Source: Agromyces rhizosphaerae (lineage in GTDB: Bacteria; Actinomycetota; Actinomycetes; Actinomycetales; Microbacteriaceae). Taken from it: a DNA stretch of 64,000 nt. The notes beneath the pieces were generated by a model. It worked only from the letters and a program-made list of their open reading frames with translations, made no database searches and was not told the origin of the DNA. Positions 27,220 to 37,696 of this stretch are shown here, in pieces (positions within the stretch are counted from its first letter, which is position 1; every line of letters begins with the position of its first letter). The stretch spans positions 2,356,001 through 2,420,000 of the forward strand of contig NZ_BSDP01000001.1 in NCBI RefSeq assembly GCF_027925245.1, given 5' to 3'. A program made the translations under genes and the position numbers.

Positions 27220-28524
27220 ATGAGCGTAATCGCGAAGGCCTCGGCCAAGCGCTCGGCTCGCGCGGCCTGGACGGGGATCGCCCTTGCGGGTGTATCCGCC
27301 CTCCTCCTCACCGCGTGCAGTTCGGGTGAGACGACCGAGCCCACCGAGTCCGACGAGGCTGCCGCCTCCGGCGACGCCCTGCCGATCGAGCCCGGCGAGC
27401 GTGACCTCACCCTGAAGATCGGTACGATCCTCCCGCAGTCGGGTGCGCTCGCGTTCCTCGGCCCGCCCGAGGAGGCCGGCGTGGCCCTCGCCGCGCAGGA
27501 GATCAACGACGCCGACCTCGGCATCACCGTGGACGTGGTCTACCGCGACTCCGGTGACACCACCACCGACACCGCGACCGTCTCGGTGACCGACCTCCTC
27601 TCGCAGGACGTCTCGGGCATCGTCGGCGCCGCCTCGTCGGGCGTCTCGAAGACCGTCATCGACCAGATCGTGGCCGCCGGCGTCGTGCAGTTCTCGCCGG
27701 CCAACACCTCGGCCGACTTCACCGAGTACGACGACGACAACCTCTACTGGCGCACCGCTCCGTCGGACACGCTCCAGGGCGAGGTGCTCGGCAACCTGAT
27801 CGCGTCGGACGGCAACGCCACCCTCGGCATGATCGTGCTGAACGACCCGTACGGCACCGGCCTGGCGGAGTTCACCAAGACCGCGTTCGAGGCCGCTGGC
27901 GGCGAGGTCGTCGCCGAGGAGCTCTTCAACGAGGGCGACTCGAACTTCGACTCGCAGATCGCCGGCGTCACCGCCGCGAACCCGGACGCGATCGCGCTGA
28001 TCACGTTCGACCAGGCGAAGATCGTCACGCCGGCGCTGGTCGGCGAGGGCTTCCCCGGCGACAAGCTGTACTTCGTGGACGGCAACCTGGCCGACTACAG
28101 TGCGGACTTCGCCCCGGGCCTCGTCACGGGCGCCAAGGGCACCCTGCCCGGTCTCGACGTGAGCACGCTCGGTGACTTCACCGACAACCTGCTCTCGATC
28201 GACGACTCGCTGACGGACTTCAGCTACGCGGCTGAGTCCTACGACGCGGTCATCCTGCTGGCGCTCGCGGCCTACGCCGCGAACAGCACCGACGGTGCCG
28301 ACATTGCGTCGTACCTGCAGCAGGTGTCGGGCGGCTCGGGTGACGGCGAGGTCGTCACCACGTTCGCCGACGCCGCCGCGCTCCTCAGCGAGGGCGAGCA
28401 GATCGACTACGACGGTCCTTCGGGCCCGATCACGTTCGACGAGCACGGTGACCCGACCGAGGCGACCATCGGTATCTTCCAGTACCTGGACGACGGTACC
28501 TACGAGCGCATCGGCGACGGATAG
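27220..28524 (+). CDS. livJ: Branched-chain amino-acid-type ABC transporter substrate-binding lipoprotein
   Basis: A 434-residue periplasmic-binding protein of the type I (leucine/isoleucine/valine) class. The signal peptide ends in a lipobox LLLTACS with Cys33, so it is lipid-anchored outside the membrane. An acidic linker follows, then the two-lobed domain starting LKIGTILPQSGALAFLG. ATG at 27220 leaves 4 nt after AGGAG; the ATG at 27217 is too close. It converges on livF-G-M-H, which encode the rest of the importer. The substrate could also be amides or urea-like compounds. Confidence 0.9.
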   Translation: MSVIAKASAKRSARAAWTGIALAGVSALLLTACSSGETTEPTESDEAAASGDALPIEPGERDLTLKIGTILPQSGALAFLGPPEEAGVALAAQEINDADLGITVDVVYRDSGDTTTDTATVSVTDLLSQDVSGIVGAASSGVSKTVIDQIVAAGVVQFSPANTSADFTEYDDDNLYWRTAPSDTLQGEVLGNLIASDGNATLGMIVLNDPYGTGLAEFTKTAFEAAGGEVVAEELFNEGDSNFDSQIAGVTAANPDAIALITFDQAKIVTPALVGEGFPGDKLYFVDGNLADYSADFAPGLVTGAKGTLPGLDVSTLGDFTDNLLSIDDSLTDFSYAAESYDAVILLALAAYAANSTDGADIASYLQQVSGGSGDGEVVTTFADAAALLSEGEQIDYDGPSGPITFDEHGDPTEATIGIFQYLDDGTYERIGDG

Positions 28525-28561
28525 TCTCCACTGCTGACGCTCCTCGGAGCTGACGCGCAGG

Positions 28562-28593
28562 CGAAGGGCCCCGGCTTCGGCCGGGGCCCTTCG
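28562..28593 (+). terminator. Terminator with UUCG tetraloop after livJ
   Basis: A 14-bp perfect stem CGAAGGGCCCCGGC closed by TTCG, which in RNA gives the very stable C(UUCG)G tetraloop. It begins 37 bp after the livJ stop. Confidence 0.88.
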
Positions 28594-28625
28594 TCGTACC
28601 CGCTGTCGACCCCACGGTGTGGCGG

Positions 28626-28759
28626 GCGCTTTTCAGGAGCCGGCGGAGCGGCCGCGGAGCATCGGTGCGCATCAATGACGGTGGCGCGCGATCATGCTGT
28701 CGGGAGCCCGGTCGGCGCAGCGATGCACCGTCGGCCCTCGGACGGCTCCTGAAAAGCAC
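28626..28759. repeat. Imperfect palindrome of about 130 bp between convergent terminators
   Basis: The two ends are GCTTTTCAGGAGCCG (28628-28642) and its exact complement (28743-28757). The arms extend inward to about 43 bp each with roughly 34 matches, including a second block GCATCGGTGCGC against GCATCGCTGCGC. The centre (about 28671-28714) is unpaired. It lies in the 357-bp gap between livJ and livF, after one terminator and before the other, with no ORF of its own that looks real. It may be a REP/MITE-like palindromic repeat or a structured RNA. I see no second copy in the window. Confidence 0.6.
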
Positions 28760-28820
28760 CCTGTTTCGCAGGGGAGGCGCCTGGACGGGACGGGGACGAC
28801 GCGTGCGTGCGGAGCGACGA

Positions 28821-28855
28821 GAGCGGGGCGGATGCCCGTGGCATCCGCCCCGCTC
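28821..28855. terminator. Terminator hairpin after livF (minus strand)
   Basis: A 16-bp perfect stem GAGCGGGGCGGATGCC with its complement and loop CGT, 26 bp past the livF stop. Its stem contains the GGATGC/GCATCC hexamer. Confidence 0.8.
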
Positions 28856-28881
28856 GTCGAGGTCGTGTCGGAGGGACCCGG

Positions 28882-29652
28882 CTACTCCTCCTGGCCGAGC
28901 GTGCCGAGGTAGAGGCCGATGACCTTGGGGTCGTTCAGCAGCTCGCGCCCGGTGCCCGTGTAGGCGTCGTGGCCCTGGTCGAGCACGTAGCCGCGGTCGC
29001 AGATCTGCAGGCAGCGGCGGGCGTTCTGCTCGACCATGATCGTGGTGACGCCCGCGCGGTTGATCTCCTTGACGCGCAGGAACGCCTCGTCCTGGCGCAC
29101 GGGGGAGAGACCGGCCGACGGCTCGTCGAGCAGCAGGACGTGCGGGCCCATCATGAGCGCGCGCGACATGGCGACCATCTGCCGCTCGCCGCCCGACAGC
29201 GAGCCCGCGCGCTGCGCGAGGCGCTTGCCGAGTTCGGGGAAGATGTCGACCACGAACTCGAGGCGGTGCTTGAGGTCCTTCGGGCGCTGGAAGACGCCCA
29301 TCTCGAGGTTCTCCTGGATGGTGAGCGTCGGGAAGACGTTGTTCGTCTGCGGCACGAAGCCCACACCCTTGGCGACGAGCTTGTTCGCCTTGAGGTTGGT
29401 GATCTCCTCGCCGCGGAGGTAGATGCCGCCATCGCGCACCTTCACGAGCCCGAAGATCGACTTGAGCAGCGTCGACTTGCCGGCACCGTTCGGGCCGATG
29501 ATGCCGATGAGCTCGCCGTCGCGGGCCTGCAGGGAGCAGTCGTTCAGGATGTTCACGCCCGGCAGGTAGCCCGCGGTGACGCCGCGGACGTCGACGACCA
29601 TCTCGCGCTCGGGCTCCATCACCGGCGCGGCGCTGGGTTCACTGTTCGTCAT
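28882..29652 (-). CDS. livF: Branched-chain amino-acid ABC transporter ATP-binding protein LivF
   Basis: A 256-residue ABC ATPase. Walker A GPNGAGKST is at 53-61, the Q-loop VPQTNNVFPTLT follows, then the signature SLSGGERQMVAMSRAL and Walker B LLLDEPSAGL. VPQTNNVFPTLT and MVEQNARRCL are typical of LivF. An N-terminal 17-residue extension precedes the conserved part. It overlaps livG by 14 bp, so the two ATPases are translationally coupled. Confidence 0.93.
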   Translation of the reverse strand: MTNSEPSAAPVMEPEREMVVDVRGVTAGYLPGVNILNDCSLQARDGELIGIIGPNGAGKSTLLKSIFGLVKVRDGGIYLRGEEITNLKANKLVAKGVGFVPQTNNVFPTLTIQENLEMGVFQRPKDLKHRLEFVVDIFPELGKRLAQRAGSLSGGERQMVAMSRALMMGPHVLLLDEPSAGLSPVRQDEAFLRVKEINRAGVTTIMVEQNARRCLQICDRGYVLDQGHDAYTGTGRELLNDPKVIGLYLGTLGQEE

Positions 29653-30553
29653 CGATGAGCTCCTTCATCGCCGTGACGTGCTCGGTCTCGGTCTCGCCGA
29701 GGTCGCTGTCGTGGTGGCTGCCCAGGTAGGCGTCGATCACGGCCGGGTTCTGCATGACCTCGTGCGGGTCGCCCTCGGCGACCACGCGTCCCTCGGCCAT
29801 GACGATGACCCAGTCCGCGATGTGGCGCACCATGTGCATGTCGTGCTCGACGAACAGCACGGTCATGCCCTGGGCCTTGAGGTCGAGGATGTGGTCGAGC
29901 AGCGACTGCGTGAGCGCCGGGTTCACGCCCGCCATCGGCTCGTCGAGCATGACGAGCGTGGGGTCGCTCATGAGCGCGCGCGCCATCTCGAGCAGCTTCC
30001 GCTGGCCGCCGGAGAGGCTGGCCGCGTAGTCGTCCTTCTTGGCGTCGAGCTTGAACCGGGTGAGCAGGTCGAGCGCCTTCTCCTCGTTCGCCTTCTCCTC
30101 GCCGCTCCAGAGGAACGGCAGGAGTGCGCGGAAGAAGTTCTCGCCCGACTGGCCCTTCGCGCCGAGCTTCATGTTGTCCATGACGGTCAGCAGGCCCAGC
30201 GACTTGGTCAGCTGGAAGGTGCGGATGAGCCCCATGCGCGCGACCCGGTAGGCCGGGACGTGCGCGAGCGGGCGCCCGTCGAACTCCCAGGTGCCCGTGT
30301 CGGGCCGGTCGAAGCCGGTGAGCAGGTTGAAGAAGGTCGTCTTGCCCGCACCGTTCGGCCCGATGAGGGCCGTGATGGCGTTGCGCGGGATCTCGACGTG
30401 CTCGACGTCGACCGCGGTGAGGCCGCCGAAGGTGCGCTTCACGTGGTCGGCGACGAGGATCGGATCGACCTTCTTCACACCCGGCGCGGGATCGCCGACG
30501 TGCAGCCCGGTCGTCTTCTCGGGGCGCTTCGAGGGAACGGTGTCACTTGACAA
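29639..30553 (-). CDS. livG: Branched-chain amino-acid ABC transporter ATP-binding protein LivG
   Basis: A 304-residue ABC ATPase with Walker A GPNGAGKTTFFNLLTGF, the signature LSGGQRKLLEMARAL and Walker B LVMLDEPMAGVNP, ending in the LivG-type GDPHEVMQNPAVIDAYLG. It starts at a rare TTG, chosen because AAGGAG (30561-30566) sits exactly 7 nt upstream. It overlaps livM by 11 bp. About 30 residues precede the usual family start. Confidence 0.92.
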   Translation of the reverse strand: MSSDTVPSKRPEKTTGLHVGDPAPGVKKVDPILVADHVKRTFGGLTAVDVEHVEIPRNAITALIGPNGAGKTTFFNLLTGFDRPDTGTWEFDGRPLAHVPAYRVARMGLIRTFQLTKSLGLLTVMDNMKLGAKGQSGENFFRALLPFLWSGEEKANEEKALDLLTRFKLDAKKDDYAASLSGGQRKLLEMARALMSDPTLVMLDEPMAGVNPALTQSLLDHILDLKAQGMTVLFVEHDMHMVRHIADWVIVMAEGRVVAEGDPHEVMQNPAVIDAYLGSHHDSDLGETETEHVTAMKELIDDEQ

Positions 30554-31526
30554 AGGCCAACTCCTTCTTGTTGCCGAGTATGCCCTGTGGCATGAACACG
30601 ACGATCAGGATGATCGCCACGCCCACGAGGATGAACCGGAGCTGCCCGGCCTGCACCTGGGTCATGAACGGGAACCAGCCGGCCGCGACCGCACGGGCGA
30701 CGAAGCCGGAGAAGAACGACAGCAGCACCCAGAAGACCATCGAGCCGACGATCGGCCCGAGGATCGTGGCCGCGCCGCCGAGCAGCAGGATCGCGTAGAT
30801 GAAGAACGTCAGCGTCGGCTGGAAGTAGCTCGGCACGACCGCGCGGGGGAACACGAAGAGCATGCCCGCCAGGGTGCCGAAGACGCCACCGAGGATGAGG
30901 CTCTGCATCTTGTACGAGTAGACGTTCTTGCCGAGCGAGCGCACGGCGTCCTCGTCCTCGCGGATGCCCTTGATGACGCGGCCCCACGGGCTGCGCATGA
31001 GCATCCAGGTGAGCAGCGCGCAGAGCGCCACGACCACCCACGCGATCATGAGGAAGAACCAGGTGCGGTCGCTGAAGTTCCACGGGCCGAACCCGTACGA
31101 GCCGTCCGGCAGCGGGTTCAGGGCCTCCAGGTCGCGCTGGAAGGCCGAGAGGCCGCTCGCGGAGCCCGTGAAGGCGTCGAACTCGTTGGTCGTGAACAGC
31201 AGCCTGACGATCTCGGCGGCCGCGATCGTCACGATCGCGAGGTAGTCGGCGCGCAGTCGCAGCGTCGGGATACCGAGGATCAGGGCGAAGATGACGGATG
31301 CGCCGATGCCGATGAGCACGCAGGCCCAGATCGGCAGCCCGAAGCGCAGCGCCGAGAGCGCGTAGCCGTAGGCGCCGATGGCCATGAACCCGGCCTGACC
31401 GAAGTTCAGCAGGCCGGTGTAGCCGAAGTGGACGGCGAGGCCCAGAGCCGCGAGCGCGTACGCCGCGGTGGTCGGGCTGATGAATTCCAGTGCGGCATTG
31501 CCGAAGATGGCTCCCCAGTCGAGCAT
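30543..31526 (-). CDS. livM: Branched-chain amino-acid ABC transporter permease LivM
   Basis: A 327-residue permease with about nine membrane helices. GYTGLLNFGQAGFMAIGAY is the LivM/LivH signature, and the EAA-like cytoplasmic loop SPWGRVIKGIREDEDAVRSLG couples it to the ATPases. The end FMPQGILGNKK is typical. GGAGGGG precedes the ATG. It lies 12 bp after livH. Confidence 0.93.
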   Translation of the reverse strand: MLDWGAIFGNAALEFISPTTAAYALAALGLAVHFGYTGLLNFGQAGFMAIGAYGYALSALRFGLPIWACVLIGIGASVIFALILGIPTLRLRADYLAIVTIAAAEIVRLLFTTNEFDAFTGSASGLSAFQRDLEALNPLPDGSYGFGPWNFSDRTWFFLMIAWVVVALCALLTWMLMRSPWGRVIKGIREDEDAVRSLGKNVYSYKMQSLILGGVFGTLAGMLFVFPRAVVPSYFQPTLTFFIYAILLLGGAATILGPIVGSMVFWVLLSFFSGFVARAVAAGWFPFMTQVQAGQLRFILVGVAIILIVVFMPQGILGNKKELAFVK

Positions 31527-31538
31527 GTCTGGCCCCTC

Positions 31539-32873
31539 CTATCCGATTCTCTCTCGACGGCCCAGGATGCCCTGTGGCCGGAACAGCAGCACCAGGATGA
31601 GCACCACCAGCGCGCCGACGTACTTCAGGTCGCTCGGCAGCCAGAGCGTCGACAGCTCGACGAACAGGCCGACGATCAGCGAGCCGACGAGCGCGCCGAA
31701 CGCGGTGCCGAGGCCGCCCAGCGTGACCGCCGCGAAGATCAGCAGCAGGAGCTGGAAGCCCATGTCCCAGCTGACGCCCGGACGGTAGTAGGCGAAGAGG
31801 ATGCCGCTGATGCCGGCGAGCAGCGCGCCGAGGATCCAGACGATGCGGATGACCCGGTCGACGTCGATGCCGCTGGCGGACGCGAGGCTCGGGTTGTCGG
31901 AGACCGCGCGGGTCGCCTTGCCGATGCGGGTGCGGGTCAGGAAGTAGCCGAACGCGAGCAGCGCGACGACGCTCACGCCCATGCTGAGCACGTCGATCCA
32001 CGACAGCGAGATCGGCCCGAGGATGATCGTCGGTGGGATCGTCGCGCCCGGGAGCTGCTGGGTCGTGCCGCCGTAGAACAGCTGGTACGTGTATCGCATC
32101 GCCAGCGAGAGGCCGATCGAGACGATCATCAGCGGCACGATCGCCACGCCGCGCCTTCGGAGCGGTTTCCACAGGCCGGCGTCGAGCACCCAGCCGAGCG
32201 CCGCGCTGAGGACGAGCGACAGGATGATCGCGATCCACACCGGCCACCCGAGGTAGACCGAGAACGTCAGCATGATCAGCGCGCCGAACGTGACCATCTC
32301 CGCGTGCGCGAAGTTCGACAGCCCGGTCGTGCCGAAGATGAGCGAGAGGCCGATCGATGCGAGCGCGAGCAGCAGGCCGAAGTTGAGGCCCGTGACCGCG
32401 CGGTCGAGCACCTGGCTCCAGATGTTCTGGGTGACGCGCTGGCCCTCGCCGAGGAAGAAGTTGACCGAGGCGTTGCTGGTCTGGCCAAACTCCGCCTCGC
32501 GAGTCGCGCCGCCCTCCGCGACGATGACGCCCTCGGGGAGCGTCTCCTCGTCGAGCGTGACGGTGTAGACCACCTTCTCGGGGACGCCGACCTCCCAGCG
32601 GCCGTCGGCGTCGGTCTGCACGGTCGAACTGAACCCGCCGGGGCCCTCGATCGTGATCACGACGTCGGCGAGCGGCTCGCCCTCGTACTGGACGTTGCCG
32701 CGGAAGAAGAGGGTGTACTCCTCCTCGACCTCCTCGACCAGGTCGTCCTGGCTCTCCTCCGCCGAGGCGGGAGCCGGCGCCATCACCGCGAGTGTGAGTG
32801 CGGCGAAGAGTATGCCGAGAATGGCCAGTATGCGACCGGACCAGGGTCTGGTCGCTGACAGAGTCGGTTCCAC
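31539..32873 (-). CDS. livH: LivH permease with N-terminal signal peptide and extracytoplasmic beta domain
   Basis: A 444-residue fusion. Residues 1-38 are a signal peptide or first helix ending in ASA. Residues 39-53 are acidic. Residues about 54-145 form a beta-rich domain with GNVQYEGEPLADVVITIEG and DADGRWEVGVPE, like carboxypeptidase-regulatory or transthyretin-like folds. From about 158 the normal LivH permease follows with GTTGLSNFAHAEMVTFGAL and the EAA-like loop TRIGKATRAVSDNPSLA. GTG start after GGAGGTGCA. It is the first gene of the minus-strand operon. Confidence 0.88.
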   Translation of the reverse strand: MEPTLSATRPWSGRILAILGILFAALTLAVMAPAPASAEESQDDLVEEVEEEYTLFFRGNVQYEGEPLADVVITIEGPGGFSSTVQTDADGRWEVGVPEKVVYTVTLDEETLPEGVIVAEGGATREAEFGQTSNASVNFFLGEGQRVTQNIWSQVLDRAVTGLNFGLLLALASIGLSLIFGTTGLSNFAHAEMVTFGALIMLTFSVYLGWPVWIAIILSLVLSAALGWVLDAGLWKPLRRRGVAIVPLMIVSIGLSLAMRYTYQLFYGGTTQQLPGATIPPTIILGPISLSWIDVLSMGVSVVALLAFGYFLTRTRIGKATRAVSDNPSLASASGIDVDRVIRIVWILGALLAGISGILFAYYRPGVSWDMGFQLLLLIFAAVTLGGLGTAFGALVGSLIVGLFVELSTLWLPSDLKYVGALVVLILVLLFRPQGILGRRERIG

Positions 32874-32956
32874 TGCACCTCCATGGGGACCCGCGCCGGT
32901 GGCCGGTCGGGATCCGGTCTGCTACTGCCGGCTGCGATGACGACAGTACGTGCTGA

Positions 32957-34606
<1,650 letters not shown>

Positions 34607-34673
34607 GGGGCGCGACCGGGAGCGCACCGCGCGCGACCGGCCCCGCCTCGGCGGTCGCGTCGCAGCCGTTCGC

Positions 34674-34679
34674 TAGGGT
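34674..34679 (+). promoter_or_regulatory. -10 box of guaB3, leaderless
   Basis: TAGGGT ends 6 nt before the guaB3 GTG at 34686. Confidence 0.5.
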
Positions 34680-34685
34680 TGATCC

Positions 34686-35810
34686 GTGACCCAGGAGATC
34701 GAGATCGGCCGTGCCAAGCGCGGCCGCCGCGTGTACGCGTTCGACGACGTCGCGATCGTGCCGAGCCGTCGCACGCGCAACCCCGAGGACGTCTCGGTCT
34801 CGTGGACCATCGACGCCTACCAGTTCGACATCCCGATCCTCGCCGCCCCCATGGACTCGGTGGTCTCGCCGACGACCGCGATCATGATCGGCCAGCTGGG
34901 CGGCCTCGGCGTGCTCGACCTCGAGGGCCTGTGGACCCGGTACGAGGACCCGGCGCCGCTGCTCGCCGAGATCCGGTCGCTGCCGCCCGAGACGGCCACG
35001 GCGCGGATGCAGCAGATCTACTCGGAGCCCATCAAGCCCGAGCTCGTGACGGCCCGCCTGGCCGAGATCCGCGCCGCGGGCGTCACGGTCGCGGGTGCCC
35101 TGTCGCCGCAGCGCACGCAGGAGCTGTACGAGACCGTCGTCGCGGCCGGCGTCGACCTCTTCGTCATCCGCGGCACGACGGTCTCGGCCGAGCACGTGTC
35201 GAAGGGCGACGAGCCGCTCAACCTGAAGAAGTTCATCTACGAGCTCGACGTGCCCGTCATCGTGGGCGGCGCGGCCACCTACACCGCGGCCCTCCACCTC
35301 ATGCGCACCGGCGCTGCCGGCGTGCTCGTCGGCTTCGGCGGCGGGGCCGCGTCGACCACCCGCGCCGCGCTCGGCATCCACGCCCCGATGGCGACCGCGG
35401 TGGCCGACGTCGCCGGTGCGCGTCGCGACTACCTCGACGAGTCGGGCGGGCGCTACGTGCACGTCATCGCCGACGGCGGGCTCGGGCACTCGGGCGACAT
35501 CGTGAAGGCCGTCGCGTGCGGAGCCGACGCCGTCATGCTGGGCTCGGCGCTGGCGAGGGCGACGGATGCCCCGGGCGGCGGGTTCCACTGGGGCGCCGAG
35601 GCGCACCACCCCAAGCTCCCGCGCGGCAAGCGCGTGCACGTCGGCCAGATCGCGCCGCTCGAGGAGGTGCTCTACGGGCCGGCGACGGCGGCCGAGGGCA
35701 CCGCGAACCTGATCGGCGCGCTGCGCAAGTCGATGGCCACGACCGGCTACTCCGACCTGAAGGAGTTCCAGCGCGTCGAGGTCGTCGCGGCGCCCTACGG
35801 GCTGCAGTGA
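34686..35810 (+). CDS. guaB3: GuaB3-family IMP dehydrogenase-related protein
   Basis: A 374-residue barrel related to IMP dehydrogenase but without CBS domains. It has IVPSRRTRNPEDVS near the start and RYVHVIADGGLGHSGDIVKA near the end. At the place of the catalytic Cys loop (GSICTTR in guaB) it reads GGGAASTTR, so Ser223 replaces the nucleophile. Standard IMPDH chemistry is therefore doubtful for this copy. It lies 79 bp after guaB, the usual actinobacterial tandem. Confidence 0.9.
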   Translation: MTQEIEIGRAKRGRRVYAFDDVAIVPSRRTRNPEDVSVSWTIDAYQFDIPILAAPMDSVVSPTTAIMIGQLGGLGVLDLEGLWTRYEDPAPLLAEIRSLPPETATARMQQIYSEPIKPELVTARLAEIRAAGVTVAGALSPQRTQELYETVVAAGVDLFVIRGTTVSAEHVSKGDEPLNLKKFIYELDVPVIVGGAATYTAALHLMRTGAAGVLVGFGGGAASTTRAALGIHAPMATAVADVAGARRDYLDESGGRYVHVIADGGLGHSGDIVKAVACGADAVMLGSALARATDAPGGGFHWGAEAHHPKLPRGKRVHVGQIAPLEEVLYGPATAAEGTANLIGALRKSMATTGYSDLKEFQRVEVVAAPYGLQ

Positions 35811-35871
35811 CCCTCGCCCGTCGCCCCTGAGCGAACCCCGCGAGTCCGGCGCCCGCACGATCGGCGCGGAC

Positions 35872-35877
35872 TAGCGT
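35872..35877 (+). promoter_or_regulatory. -10 box of glpD, leaderless
   Basis: TAGCGT ends 7 nt before the glpD ATG at 35885. Confidence 0.5.
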
Positions 35878-35884
35878 AGAGGCC

Positions 35885-37615
35885 ATGGGGGATCGCAGGA
35901 CGGTCGCGAGATCGAACCGGCTGGGGCCGGCCGAGCGGGATGCCGCGCTCACGCGATTGCGCGCGAAGGAGGTCGACGTCCTCGTCATCGGCGGGGGCAT
36001 CGTCGGCACCGGCGCTGCGCTCGACGCGGTGACGCGCGGCCTCAGCGTGGGCCTGCTCGAGGCGCGGGACTGGGCGTCCGGCACCTCGAGCCGGTCGTCG
36101 AAGCTCGTGCACGGCGGCATCCGCTACCTCGAGCAGCTCGACTTCCGGCTCGTGCGCGAGGCCCTGATCGAGCGCGGGCTGCTGCTGCAGCGGCTCGCCC
36201 CGCACCTCGTCAAGCCCGTGCGGTTCCTCTACCCGCTCACGCGGCCGGTGTTCGAGCGGCTCTACGTGGGCGCCGGCATGCTGCTCTACGACCTCTTCAG
36301 CTACTCGGGCGGCCGCCCGCCCGGGGTGCCGCACCACCGCCATCTCTCGAAGCGGCAGGTGCAGAAGTCGATGCCGTCGCTCGCGCGCGACGCCCTGATC
36401 GGGGGCATCACGTACTACGACGCGCAGGTCGACGACGCGCGGTACGTGGCCTCGCTCGCGCGTACCGCCTCGTTCTACGGCGCGCACGTCGCGAGCCGGG
36501 TCAAGGTCATCGGGTTCCTCAAGGTGGGGGAGCGCGTGGTGGGAGTGCGTGCACGCGACCTGCAGACCGACGAGGAGTTCGAGGTGCGCGCCCGCCAGGT
36601 CGTCAACGCGACCGGCGTGTGGACCGACGACACCCAGCGCATGGTCGGCGAGCGCGGCACGTTCAAGGTCCGTGCGTCGAAGGGCGTGCACCTCGTGGTG
36701 CCGCGCGACCGGTTCCAGTCGACCATGGGCCTGCTGCTGCGCACCGAGAAGAGCGTGCTCTTCGTCATCCCGTGGGGCAGGCACTGGCTGGTCGGCACGA
36801 CCGACACCGACTGGAACCTCGACAAGGCGCATCCGGCCGCGACCGCCGCCGACATCGACTACCTGCTGGAGCGCGTCAACCAGGTGCTCGCGATCCCGCT
36901 CACCCGCGCCGACGTCGAGGGCGTGTTCGCCGGGCTGCGCCCGCTGCTCGCGGGCGAGTCCGATGAGACCTCGAAGCTCTCCCGCGAGCACCTCGTCGCG
37001 CACACGGTGCCCGGCCTGGTCGTGATCGCGGGCGGCAAGTGGACCACGTACCGGGTGATGGCGAAGGACGCCATCGACGCGGCGGCCGACGCGCTCGACG
37101 GTCGCGTGCCGGCCTCGACCACCGAGGACATCCCGCTGCTCGGGGCCGAGGGGTACCGGGCCGCCTGGAACAAGCGCGGCAAGCTGGCACGGGCCTTCGG
37201 CGTGCACAAGGTGCGCATCGAGCACCTGCTGAACCGGTACGGCACGCTCACCGACGAGCTGCTCGACCTGATCCGCGACGACCCGGAACTGGTCGAGCCG
37301 CTGCCGGGTGCCGACGACTACATCGGCGCCGAGGTCGTGTACGCGGCGTCGCACGAGGGCGCGCTGCACCTCGACGACGTGCTGGCCCGCCGCACCCGCA
37401 TCTCGATCGAGGCCTGGGACCGCGGGGTCTCCGCCGCGCCCGTTGCCGCGAGGCTGATGGGTCGCGTCCACGGCTGGGACGAGGCGCGGGAGCAACTCGA
37501 GGTGGACCGTTACCTGCAGCGCGTGGAGGCGGAGATCGCCTCGCAGCAGCAGCCCGACGACGCCTCGGCCGACCGGGTGCGCCGCGAGGCCCCCGACATC
37601 GTCAACGCCGACTGA
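35885..37615 (+). CDS. glpD: Aerobic glycerol-3-phosphate dehydrogenase
   Basis: A 576-residue FAD enzyme that oxidises glycerol-3-phosphate to dihydroxyacetone phosphate at the membrane and feeds electrons to quinone. The FAD motif VIGGGIVGTGAALDA is near residue 32. SSRSSKLVHGGIRYLEQ, GTTDTDWN and the C-terminal DAO domain follow. Length is normal. No glycerol kinase or facilitator lies nearby, so it appears as a single gene within the guanine block. Confidence 0.95.
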   Translation: MGDRRTVARSNRLGPAERDAALTRLRAKEVDVLVIGGGIVGTGAALDAVTRGLSVGLLEARDWASGTSSRSSKLVHGGIRYLEQLDFRLVREALIERGLLLQRLAPHLVKPVRFLYPLTRPVFERLYVGAGMLLYDLFSYSGGRPPGVPHHRHLSKRQVQKSMPSLARDALIGGITYYDAQVDDARYVASLARTASFYGAHVASRVKVIGFLKVGERVVGVRARDLQTDEEFEVRARQVVNATGVWTDDTQRMVGERGTFKVRASKGVHLVVPRDRFQSTMGLLLRTEKSVLFVIPWGRHWLVGTTDTDWNLDKAHPAATAADIDYLLERVNQVLAIPLTRADVEGVFAGLRPLLAGESDETSKLSREHLVAHTVPGLVVIAGGKWTTYRVMAKDAIDAAADALDGRVPASTTEDIPLLGAEGYRAAWNKRGKLARAFGVHKVRIEHLLNRYGTLTDELLDLIRDDPELVEPLPGADDYIGAEVVYAASHEGALHLDDVLARRTRISIEAWDRGVSAAPVAARLMGRVHGWDEAREQLEVDRYLQRVEAEIASQQQPDDASADRVRREAPDIVNAD

Positions 37616-37681
37616 CCGGCGTCGGGTCCCGCCCTGCTCGGGCGTCCCTGTTCGGGCATCCGGTTCCCAGCCCGGCGCGGG

Positions 37682-37687
37682 TAGACT
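37682..37687 (+). promoter_or_regulatory. Putative -10 box of surf1
   Basis: TAGACT lies 9 nt before the ATG at 37697, giving at most a two- or three-base leader. Confidence 0.45.
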
Positions 37688-37696
37688 CTCCGGCTG

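Noticed and set aside
28626..28759. The long palindrome as a Rho-independent terminator
   Set aside because: The perfect arms are 100 bp apart, there is no T-run, and a dedicated terminator stands on each side.
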